A DNA stretch of 64,000 nt from Auanema rhodensis (lineage: Eukaryota > Nematoda > Chromadorea > Rhabditida > Rhabditidae), in assembly GCA_964057225.1 (NCBI GenBank), contig OZ059894.1, positions 24,210,476-24,274,475 on the forward strand, read 5' to 3'. The notes beneath the pieces are model-generated. The model searched no databases, had not been told where the DNA came from, and was given only the letters and a program-made list of their open reading frames with translations. The position numbers and the translations under genes are program-made. Positions 53,328 to 64,000 of this stretch are shown piece by piece. Numbering within the stretch: the stretch's first letter is position 1; every line of letters starts with the position of its first letter.

Positions 53328-56300
53328 TTAGTCTAAAAACAAATTTTTATTGATATTGGTGCATGGTAACCATGACTTTGAAATTTACGTGAACTTTAAT
53401 TTATGCTAATTAAATGTACACGTGATGTGCACTTGGTATGTAACTCGCTTCACGTGAAAGATAAAGAGATGCGGTTTTCAAAATTAGATTCCCCATGTCC
53501 ATATTAGTCTAAAAACAAATTTTTATTGATATTGGTGCATGGTAACCATGACTTTGAAATTTACGTGAACTTTAATTTATGCTAATTAAATGTACACGTG
53601 ATGTGCACTTGGTATGTAACTCGCTTCACGTGAAAGATAAAGAGATGCGGTTTTCAAAATTAAATTTCCCATGTCCATATTAGTCTAAAAACAAATTTTT
53701 ATTGATAGTGGTGCATGGTAACCATGACTTTGAAATTTACGTGAACTTTAATTTATGCTAATTAAATGTACACGTGATGTGCACTTGGTATGTAACTCGC
53801 TTCACGTGAAAGATAAAGAGATGCGGTTTTCAAAATTAGATTCCCCATGTCCATATTAGTCTAAAAACAAATTTTTATTGATATTGGTTCATGGTAACCA
53901 TGACTTTGAAATTTACGTGAACTTTAATTTATGCTAATTAAATGTACACGTGATGTGCACTTGGTATGTAACTCGCTTCACGTGAAAGATAAAGAGATGC
54001 GGTTTTCAAAATTAGATTCCCCCTGTCCATATTAGTCTAAAAACAAATTTTTATTGATATTGGTTCATGGTAACCATGACTTTGAAATTTACGTGAACTT
54101 TAATTTATGCTAATTAAATGTACACGTGATGTGCACTTGGTATGTAACTCGCTTCACGTGAAAGATAAAGAGATGCGGTTTTCAAAATTAGATTCCTCAT
54201 GTCCATATTAGTCTAAAAACAAATTTTTATTGATATTGGTTCATGGTAACCATGACTTTGAAATTTACGTGAACTTCAATTTATGCTAATTAAATGTACA
54301 CGTGATGTGCACTTGGTATGTAACTCGCTTCACGTGAAAGATGAAGAGATGCGGTTTTCAAAATTAGATTTCCTATGTCCATATTAGTCTAAAAACAAAT
54401 TTTTATTGATATTGGTTCATGGTAACCATGACTTTGAAATTTACGTGAACTTTAATTTATGCTAATTAAATGTACACGTGATGTGCACTTGGTATGTAAC
54501 TCGCTTCACGTGAAAGATAAAGAGATGCGGTTTTCAAAATTAGATTCCCCATGTCCATATTAGTCTAAAAACAAATTTTTATTGATATTGGTTCATGGTA
54601 ACCATGACTTTGAAATTTACGTGAACTTTAATTTATGCTAGTTAAATGTACACGTGATGTGCACTTGGTATGTAACTCGCTTCACGTGAAAGATAAAGAG
54701 ATGCGGTTTTCAAAATTAGATTCCCCATGTCCATATTAGTCTAAAAACAAATTTTTATTGATATTGGTTCATGGTAACCATGACTTTGAAATTTACGTGA
54801 ACTTCAATTTATGCTAATTAAATGTACACGTGATGTGCACTTGGTATGTAACTCGCTTCACGTGAAAGATGAAGAGATGCGGTTTTCAAAATTAGATTCC
54901 CTATGTCCATATTAGTCTAAAAACAAATTTTTATTGATATTGGTTCATGGTAACCATGACTTTGAAATTTACGTGAACTTTAATTTATGCTAATTAAATG
55001 TACACGTGATGGGCACTTGGTATGTAACTCGCTTCACGTGAAAGATAAAGAGATGCGGTTTTCAAAATTAGATTCCCCATGTCCATATTAGTCTAAAAAC
55101 AAATTTTTATTGATATTGGTGCATGGTAACCATGACTTTGAAATTTACGTGAACTTTAATTTATGCTAATTAAATGTACACGTGATGTGCACTTGGTATG
55201 TAACTCGCTTCACGTGAAAGATAAAGAGATGCGGTTTTCAAAATTAGATTCCCCATGTCCATATTAGTCTAAAAACAAATTTTTATTGATATTGGTTCAT
55301 GGTAACCATGACTTTGAAATTTACGTGAACTTTAATTTATGCTAATTAAATGTACACGTGATGTGCACTTGGTATGTAACTCGCTTCACGTGAAAGATAA
55401 AGAGATGCGGTTTTCAAAATTAGATTCCCCATGTCCATATTAGTCTAAAAACAAATTTTTATTGATATTGGTGCATGGTAACCATGACTTTGAAATTTAC
55501 GTGAACTTTAATTTATGCTAATTAAATGTACACGTGATGTGCCCTCGGTATGTAACTCGCTTCACGTGAAAGATAAAGAGATGCGGTTTTCAAAATTAGA
55601 TTCCCCATGTCCATATTAGTCTAAAAACAAATTTTTATTGATATTGGTGCATGGTAACCATGACTTTGAAATTTACGTGAACTTTAATTTATGCTAATTA
55701 AATGTACACGTGATGTGCACTTGGTATGTAACTCGCTTCACGTGAAAGATAAAGAGATGCGGTTTTCAAAATTAGATTCCCCATGTCCATATTAGTCTAA
55801 AAACAAATTTTTATTGATATTGGTTCATGGTAACCATGACTTTGAAATTTACGTGAACTTCAATTTATGCTAATTAAATGTACACGTGATGTGCACTTGG
55901 TATGTAACTCGCTTCACGTGAAAGATGAAGAGATGCGGTTTTCAAAATTAGATTTCCTATGTCCATATTAGTCTAAAAACAAATTTTTATTGATATTGGT
56001 TCATGGTAACCATGACTTTGAAATTTAAGTGAACTTTAATTTATGCTAATTAAATGTACACGTGATGTGCACTTGGTATGTAACTCGCTTCACGTGAAAG
56101 ATAAAGAGATGCGGTTTTCAAAATTAGATTCCCCATGTCCATATTAGTCTAAAAACAAATTTTTATTGATATTGGTTCATGGTAACCATGACTTTGAAAT
56201 TTACGTGAACTTCAATTTATGCTAATTAAATGTACACGTGATGTGCACTTGGTATGTAACTCGCTTCACGTGAAAGATGAAGAGATGCGGTTTTCAAAAT

Positions 56301-56495
56301 TAGATTCCCTATGTCCATATTAGTCTAAAAACAAATTTTTATTGATATTGGTTCATGGTAACCATGACTTTGAAATTTACGTGAACTTTAATTTATGCTA
56401 ATTAAATGTACACGTGATGTGCACTTGGTATGTAACTCGCTTCACGTGAAAGATAAAGAGATGCGGTTTTCAAAATTAGATTTCCCATGTCCATA
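51040..56495 (+). repeat. 31-monomer segmental duplication, copy 1 (HOR family 3)
   Basis: Matches 56672-62303 at an offset of 5632 bp (32 monomers), changing to 33 monomers near the end because of one extra monomer in copy 2. Shared markers in order: ACAAGTTTT at 51231, GAACGAT, TTTTTAGTG, TTAATCT, GATGCGTTTT, TTTTTGTTG, CACGTAAAAG, GATACAG, AATTAAATTTCCC, GATAGTGG, CCCCCTGTCC, CCTCATG, CTAGTTAAA, GATGGGC, GCCCTCGG and GATTTCCC. A private change here is AAATTTAAG in the monomer at 55968. Confidence 0.9.
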
Positions 56496-56671
56496 TTAGT
56501 CTAAAAACAAATTTTTATTGATATTGGTTCATGGTAACCATGACTTTGAAATTTACGTGAACTTCAATTTATGCTAATTAAATGTACACGTGATGTGCAC
56601 TTGGTATGTAACTCGCTTCACGTAAAAGATAAAGAGATGCGGTTTTCAAAATTAGATTCCCCATGTCCATA

Positions 56672-59600
56672 TTAGTCTAAAAACAAATTTTTATTGATAT
56701 TGGTTCATGGTAACCATGACTTTGAAATTTACGTGAACTTTAATTTATGCTAATTAAATGTACACGTGATGTGCACTTGGTATGTAACTCGCTTCACGTG
56801 AAAGATAAAGAGATGCGGTTTTCAAAATTAGATTCCCCATGTCCATATTAGTCTAAAAACAAGTTTTTATTGATATTGGTTCATGGTAACCATGACTTTG
56901 AAATTTACGTGAACTTCAATTTATGCTAATTAAATGTACACGTGATGTGCACTTGGTATGTAACTCGCTTCACGTGAAAGATAAAGAGATGCGGTTTCCA
57001 AAATTAGATTCCCCATGTCCATATTAGTCTAAAAACAAATTTTTATTGATATTGGTGCATGGTAACCATGACTTTGAAATTTACGTGAACTTTAATTTAT
57101 GCTAATTAAATGTACACGTGATGTGCACTTGGTATGTAACTCGCTTCACGTGAACGATAAAGAGATGCGGTTTTCAAAATTAGATTCCCCATGTCCATAT
57201 TAGTCTAAAAACAAATTTTTATTGATATTGGTTCATGGTAACCATGACTTTGAAATTTACGTGAACTTTAATTTATGCTAATTAAATGTACACGTGATGT
57301 GCACTTGGTATGTAACTCGCTTCACGTGAAAGATAAAGAGATGCGGTTTTCAAAATTAGATTCCCCATGTCCATATTAGTCTAAAAACAAATTTTTATTG
57401 ATATTGGTGCATGGTAACCATGACTTTGAAATTTACGTGAACTTTAATTTATGCTAATTAAATGTACACGTGATGTGCACTTGGTATGTAACTCGCTTCA
57501 CGTGAAAGATAAAGAGATGCGGTTTTCAAAATTAGATTCCCCATGTCCATATTAGTCTAAAAACAAATTTTTAGTGATATTGGTTCATGGTAACCATGAC
57601 TTTGAAATTTACGTGAACTTTAATTTATGCTAATTAAATGTACACGTGATGTGCACTTGGTATGTAACTCGCTTCACGTGAAAGATAAAGAGATGCGGTT
57701 TTCAAAATTAGATTCCCCATGTCCATATTAATCTAAAAACAAATTTTTATTGATATTGGTGCATGGTAACCATGACTTTGAAATTTACGTGAACTTTAAT
57801 TTATGCTAATTAAATGTACACGTGATGTGCCCTTGGTATGTAACTCGCTTCACGTGAAAGATAAAGAGATGCGGTTTTCAAAATTAGATTCCCCATGTCC
57901 ATATTAGTCTAAAAACAAATTTTTATTGATATTGGTGCATGGTAACCATGACTTTGAAATTTACGTGAACTTTAATTTATGTTAATTAAATGTACACGTG
58001 ATGTGCACTTGGTATGTAACTCGCTTCACGTGAAAGATAAAGAGATGCGTTTTTCAAAATTAGATTCCCCATGTCCATATTAGTCTAAAAACAAATTTTT
58101 GTTGATATTGATTCATGGTAACCATGACTTTGAAATTTACGTGAACTTTAATTTATGCTAATTAAATGTACACGTGATGTGCACTTGGTATGTAACTCGC
58201 TTCACGTGAAAGATGAAGAGATGCGGTTTTCAAAATTAGATTCCCTATGTCCATATTAGTCTAAAAACAAATTTTTATTGATATTGGTTCATGGTAACCA
58301 TGACTTTGAAATTTACGTGAACTTTAATTTATGCTAATTAAATGTACACGTGATGTGCACTTGGTATGTAACTCGCTTCACGTGAAAGATAAAGAGATGC
58401 GGTTTTCAAAATTAGATTCCCCATGTCCATATTAGTCTAAAAACAAATTTTTATTGATATTGGTTCATGGTAACCATGACTTTGAAATTTACGTGAACTT
58501 CAATTTATGCTAATTAAATGTACACGTGATGTGCACTTGGTATGTAACTCGCTTCACGTAAAAGATAAAGAGATGCGGTTTTCAAAATTAGATTCCCCAT
58601 GTCCATATTAGTCTAAAAACAAATTTTTATTGATATTGGTGCATGGTAACCATGACTTTGAAATTTACGTGAACTTTAATTTATGCTAATTAAATGTACA
58701 CGTGATGTGCACTTGGTATGTAACTCGCTTCACGTGAAAGATAAAGAGATGCGGTTTTCAAAATTAGATTCCCCATGTCCATATTAGTCTAAAAACAAAT
58801 TTTTATTGATATTGGTTCATGGTAACCATGACTTTGAAATTTACGTGAACTTTAATTTATGCTAATTAAATGTACACGTGATGTGCACTTGGTATGTAAC
58901 TCGCTTCACGTGAAAGATACAGAGATGCGGTTTTCAAAATTAGATTCCCCATGTCCATATTAGTCTAAAAACAAATTTTTATTGATATTGGTGCATGGTA
59001 ACCATGACTTTGAAATTTACGTGAACTTTAATTTATGCTAATTAAATGTACACGTGATGTGCACTTGGTATGTAACTCGCTTCACGTGAAAGATAAAGAG
59101 ATGCGGTTTTCAAAATTAGATTCCCCATGTCCATATTAGTCTAAAAACAAATTTTTATTGATATTGGTGCATGGTAACCATGACTTTGAAATTTACGTGA
59201 ACTTTAATTTATGCTAATTAAATGTACACGTGATGTGCACTTGGTATGTAACTCGCTTCACGTGAAAGATAAAGAGATGCGGTTTTCAAAATTAAATTTC
59301 CCATGTCCATATTAGTCTAAAAACAAATTTTTATTGATAGTGGTGCATGGTAACCATGACTTTGAAATTTACGTGAACTTTAATTTATGCTAATTAAATG
59401 TACACGTGATGTGCACTTGGTATGTAACTCGCTTCACGTGAAAGATAAAGAGATGCGGTTTTCAAAATTAGATTCCCCATGTCCATATTAGTCTAAAAAC
59501 AAATTTTTATTGATATTGGTTCATGGTAACCATGACTTTGAAATTTACGTGAACTTTAATTTATGCTAATTAAATGTACACGTGATGTGCACTTGGTATG

Positions 59601-62303
59601 TAACTCGCTTCACGTGAAAGATAAAGAGATGCGGTTTTCAAAATTAGATTCCCCCTGTCCATATTAGTCTAAAAACAAATTTTTATTGATATTGGTTCAT
59701 GGTAACCATGACTTTGAAATTTACGTGAACTTTAATTTATGCTAATTAAATGTACACGTGATGTGCACTTGGTATGTAACTCGCTTCACGTGAAAGATAA
59801 AGAGATGCGGTTTTCAAAATTAGATTCCTCATGTCCATATTAGTCTAAAAACAAATTTTTATTGATATTGGTTCATGGTAACCATGACTTTGAAATTTAC
59901 GTGAACTTCAATTTATGCTAATTAAATGTACACGTGATGTGCACTTGGTATGTAACTCGCTTCACGTGAAAGATGAAGAGATGCGGTTTTCAAAATTAGA
60001 TTTCCTATGTCCATATTAGTCTAAAAACAAATTTTTATTGATATTGGTTCATGGTAACCATGACTTTGAAATTTACGTGAACTTTAATTTATGCTAATTA
60101 AATGTACACGTGATGTGCACTTGGTATGTAACTCGCTTCACGTGAAAGATAAAGAGATGCGGTTTTCAAAATTAGATTCCCCATGTCCATATTAGTCTAA
60201 AAACAAATTTTTATTGATATTGGTTCATGGTAACCATGACTTTGAAATTTACGTGAACTTTAATTTATGCTAGTTAAATGTACACGTGATGTGCACTTGG
60301 TATGTAACTCGCTTCACGTGAAAGATAAAGAGATGCGGTTTTCAAAATTAGATTCCCCATGTCCATATTAGTCTAAAAACAAATTTTTATTGATATTGGT
60401 TCATGGTAACCATGACTTTGAAATTTACGTGAACTTCAATTTATGCTAATTAAATGTACACGTGATGTGCACTTGGTATGTAACTCGCTTCACGTGAAAG
60501 ATGAAGAGATGCGGTTTTCAAAATTAGATTCCCTATGTCCATATTAGTCTAAAAACAAATTTTTATTGATATTGGTTCATGGTAACCATGACTTTGAAAT
60601 TTACGTGAACTTTAATTTATGCTAATTAAATGTACACGTGATGGGCACTTGGTATGTAACTCGCTTCACGTGAAAGATAAAGAGATGCGGTTTTCAAAAT
60701 TAGATTCCCCATGTCCATATTAGTCTAAAAACAAATTTTTATTGATATTGGTGCATGGTAACCATGACTTTGAAATTTACGTGAACTTTAATTTATGCTA
60801 ATTAAATGTACACGTGATGTGCACTTGGTATGTAACTCGCTTCACGTGAAAGATAAAGAGATGCGGTTTTCAAAATTAGATTCCCCATGTCCATATTAGT
60901 CTAAAAACAAATTTTTATTGATATTGGTTCATGGTAACCATGACTTTGAAATTTACGTGAACTTTAATTTATGCTAATTAAATGTACACGTGATGTGCAC
61001 TTGGTATGTAACTCGCTTCACGTGAAAGATAAAGAGATGCGGTTTTCAAAATTAGATTCCCCATGTCCATATTAGTCTAAAAACAAATTTTTATTGATAT
61101 TGGTGCATGGTAACCATGACTTTGAAATTTACGTGAACTTTAATTTATGCTAATTAAATGTACACGTGATGTGCCCTCGGTATGTAACTCGCTTCACGTG
61201 AAAGATAAAGAGATGCGGTTTTCAAAATTAGATTCCCCATGTCCATATTAGTCTAAAAACAAATTTTTATTGATATTGGTGCATGGTAACCATGACTTTG
61301 AAATTTACGTGAACTTTAATTTATGCTAATTAAATGTACACGTGATGTGCACTTGGTATGTAACTCGCTTCACGTGAAAGATAAAGAGATGCGGTTTTCA
61401 AAATTAGATTCCCCATGTCCATATTAGTCTAAAAACAAATTTTTATTGATATTGGTTCATGGTAACCATGACTTTGAAATTTACGTGAACTTCAATTTAT
61501 GCTAATTAAATGTACACGTGATGTGCACTTGGTATGTAACTCGCTTCACGTGAAAGATGAAGAGATGCGGTTTTCAAAATTAGATTTCCTATGTCCATAT
61601 TAGTCTAAAAACAAATTTTTATTGATATTGGTTCATGGTAACCATGACTTTGAAATTTACGTGAACTTTAATTTATGCTAATTAAATGTACACGTGATGT
61701 GCACTTGGTATGTAACTCGCTTCACGTGAAAGATAAAGAGATGCGGTTTTCAAAATTAGATTCCCCATGTCCATATTAGTCTAAAAACAAATTTTTATTG
61801 ATATTGGTTCATGGTAACCATGACTTTGAAATTTACGTGAACTTTAATTTATGCTAATTAAATGTACACGTGATGTGCACTTGGTATGTAACTCGCTTCA
61901 CGTGAAAGATAAAGAGATGCGGGTTTCAAAATTAGATTCCCCATGTCCATATTAGTCTAAAAACAAATTTTTATTGATATTGGTTCATGGTAACCATGAC
62001 TTTGAAATTTACGTGAACTTCAATTTATGCTAATTAAATGTACACGTGATGTGCACTTGGTATGTAACTCGCTTCACGTGAAAGATGAAGAGATGCGGTT
62101 TTCAAAATTAGATTCCCTATGTCCATATTAGTCTAAAAACAAATTTTTATTGATATTGGTTCATGGTAACCATGACTTTGAAATTTACGTGAACTTTAAT
62201 TTATGCTAATTAAATGTACACGTGATGTGCACTTGGTATGTAACTCGCTTCACGTGAAAGATAAAGAGATGCGGTTTTCAAAATTAGATTTCCCATGTCC
62301 ATA
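56672..62303 (+). repeat. 31-monomer duplication, copy 2, with one extra monomer
   Basis: Second copy of 51040-56495, 32 monomers long. The additional monomer is at or next to 61776-61951: an ordinary T monomer with a private GCGGGTTTC. Before it the offset to copy 1 is 5632 bp (GCCCTCGG at 55542 and 61174); after it the offset is 5808 bp (GATTTCCC at 56479 and 62287). Confidence 0.9.
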
Positions 62304-63887
62304 TTAGTCTAAAAACAAATTTTTATTGATATTGGTTCATGGTAACCATGACTTTGAAATTTACGTGAACTTCAATTTATGCTAATTAAATGTACACGTG
62401 ATGTGCACTTGGTATGTAACTCGCTTCACGTGAAAGATGAAGAGATGCGGTTTTCAAAATTAGATTCCCTATGTCCATATTAGTCTAAAAACAAATTTTT
62501 ATTGATATTGGTTCATGGTAACCATGACTTTGAAATTTACGTGAACTTTAATTTATGCTAATTAAATGTACACGTGATGTGCACTTGGTATGTAACTCGC
62601 TTCACGTGAAAGATAAAGAGATGCGGTTTTCAAAATTAGATTCCCCATGTCCATATTAGTCTAAAAACAAATTTTTATTGATATTGGTTCATGGTAACCA
62701 TGACTTTGAAATTTACGTGAACTTTAATTTATGCTAATTAAATGTACACGTGATGTGCACTTGGTATGTAACTCGCTTCACGTGAAAGATAAAGAGATGC
62801 GGTTTTCAAAATTAGATTCCCCATGTCCATATTAGTCTAAAAACAAATTTTTATTGATATTGGTGCATGGTAACCATGACTTTGAAATTTACGTGAACTT
62901 TAATTTATGCTAATTAAATGTACACGTGATGTGCACTTGGTATGTAACTCGCTTCACGTGAAAGATAAAGAGATGCGGTTTTCAAAATTAGATTCCCCAT
63001 GTCCATATTAGTCTAAAAACAAATTTTTATTGATATTGGTTCATGGTAACCATGACTTTGAAATTTACGTGAACTTTAATTTATGCTAATTAAATGTACA
63101 CGTGATGTGCACTTGGTATGTAACTCGCTTCACGTGAAAGATAAAGAGATGCGGTTTTCAAAATTAGATTCCCCATGTCCATATTAGTCTAAAAACAAAT
63201 TTTAATTGATATTGGTTCATGGTAACCATGACTTTGAAATTTACGTGAACTTCAATTTATGCTAATTAAATGTACACGTGATGTGCACTTGGTATGTAAC
63301 TCGCTTCACGTGAAAGATGAAGAGATGCGGTTTTCAAAATTAGATTCCCTATGTCCATATTAGTCTAAAAACAAATTTTTATTGATATTGGTTCATGGTA
63401 ACCATGACTTTGAAATTTACGTGAACTTTAATTTATGCTAATTAAATGTACACGTGATGTGCACTTGGTATGTAACTCGCTTCACGTGAAAGATAAAGAG
63501 ATGCGGTTTTCAAAATTAGATTCCCCATGTCCATATTAGTCTAAAAACAAATTTTTATTGATATTGGTTCATGGTAACCATGACTTTGAAATTTACGTGA
63601 ACTTCAATTTATGCTAATTAAATGTACACGTGATGTGCACTTGGTATGTAACTCGCTTCACGTGAAAGATAAAGAGATGCGGTTTTCAAAATTAGATTCC
63701 CCATGTCCATATTAGTCTAAAAACAAATTTTTATTGATATTGGTTCATGGTAACCATGACTTTGAAATTTACGTGAACTTTAATTTATGCTAATTAAATG
63801 TACACGTGATGTGCACTTGGTATGTAACTCGCTTCACGTGAAAGATAAAGAGATGCGGTTTTCAAAATTAGATTCCCCATGTCCATA
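62304..63887 (+). repeat. ordinary array after HOR family 3 (9 monomers)
   Basis: Class C and consensus monomers: C at 62304, T, T, G, T, a class C monomer with a private TTTTAATTG at 63184, T, a monomer with T70C only at 63536, and T. I found no longer block repeated from elsewhere in the window. No gene or other feature is present. Confidence 0.75.
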
Positions 63888-64000
63888 TTAGTCTAAAAAC
63901 AAATTTTTATTGATATTGGTGCATGGTAACCATGACTTTGAAATTTACGTGAACTTTAATTTATGCTAATTAAATGTACACGTGATGTGCACTTGGTATG
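63888..64000 (+). repeat. partial monomer at window edge (113 bp)
   Basis: The last monomer is G class and is cut by the window after position 113, just after CACTTGGTATG. Nothing indicates that the array ends here. At the left edge base 1 coincides with monomer position 1 as defined here, which is a choice of register, not a biological boundary. Confidence 0.95.

Larger units (their letters stand above)
1..64000 (+). repeat. 176-bp tandem satellite array, whole window
   Basis: The motif TTAGTC recurs every 176 bp from base 1 to base 63888, always in the same orientation. Monomer starts are 1+176k for k=0-136, then 24112+176j for j=0-226 after a single one-base deletion. This gives 363 complete monomers and a 113-bp partial copy. 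Composition is about 32% G+C. Copies differ mainly by a few substitutions at recurrent positions (16, 29, 34, 39, 56, 67, 70, 95, 104, 107, 119, 130-136, 139, 151, 160-167). No spacer, inversion, transposon or unrelated DNA interrupts it. Monomer length near a nucleosome repeat, homogeneity and higher-order organisation are typical of centromeric or pericentromeric satellites; that role is inferred, and the species is not identifiable from this window. Confidence 0.99.

Noticed and set aside
1-64000. CRISPR array
   Set aside because: Units are 176 bp with no repeat/unique-spacer alternation; the whole unit is conserved and there are no cas genes.
1-64000. Protein-coding tandem repeat or viral/transposon tandem array
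   Set aside because: 176 bp is not a multiple of three, stops occur in all frames within each monomer, and no terminal repeats or coding domains are visible.
1-64000. Assignment to a named plant family satellite, such as the 176-bp Brassica centromeric repeat
   Set aside because: Only the length agrees; I cannot confirm sequence identity from memory, so no species or family is claimed.

Overview
The whole window is one uninterrupted satellite DNA array. A 176-bp monomer is repeated head to tail, always in the same orientation, from base 1 to base 64000. I count 363 complete monomers plus a 113-bp partial copy at the right edge. Neither end of the array is inside the window. I see no gene, RNA gene, transposon, CRISPR array or non-satellite DNA. 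Monomers start at 1+176k up to 23937. One T is missing in the monomer at 23937, so it is 175 bp, and later starts are at 24112+176j. That is the only change of register in 64 kb.

The monomer is about 32% G+C and differs between copies mostly by a few substitutions. A monomer close to nucleosome-repeat length, strict head-to-tail order, high homogeneity and multi-monomer higher-order repeats (HORs) together point to a centromeric or pericentromeric satellite of a eukaryote. I cannot name the species: the monomer does not match a satellite I can recall with confidence, and no host gene or transposon is present. A plant is plausible, but an animal cannot be excluded.

Layout from diagnostic substitutions (positions counted from the TTAGTC that starts each monomer). 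Domain 1, about 1-15.6 kb, carries two private classes: D (G39A, A56G, G95T, A130T) and E (C67T, C119A), often as D-E dimers. It is built by 23-, 20- and 24-monomer segmental duplications. Domain 2, about 15.5-22.9 kb, has a 13-monomer duplication and then alternation of the C class (T70C, A136G, C167T) with consensus-like monomers. Domain 3, 22.9-29.7 kb, holds two exactly adjacent copies of a 10-monomer HOR; a third copy lies 13.5 kb away at 38.2 kb. Domain 4, 30.1-38.2 kb, is an HOR run of 12, 10, 3, 10 and 11 monomers. Domain 5, about 42.2-62.3 kb, holds a larger HOR family containing an adjacent 15-monomer duplication and a 31/32-monomer duplication. The last 1.7 kb is ordinary array.

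Each monomer also carries motifs that may matter for function: a 13-15-bp dyad around GGTAACC, an AT-rich inverted repeat, and three ACGTGA motifs spaced 33 and 32 bp apart, two of them containing CACGTG. Class D monomers lose or weaken three of these elements at once, which makes them the most interesting item here. All calls come from reading the sequence by eye; a few private substitutions may have been missed.
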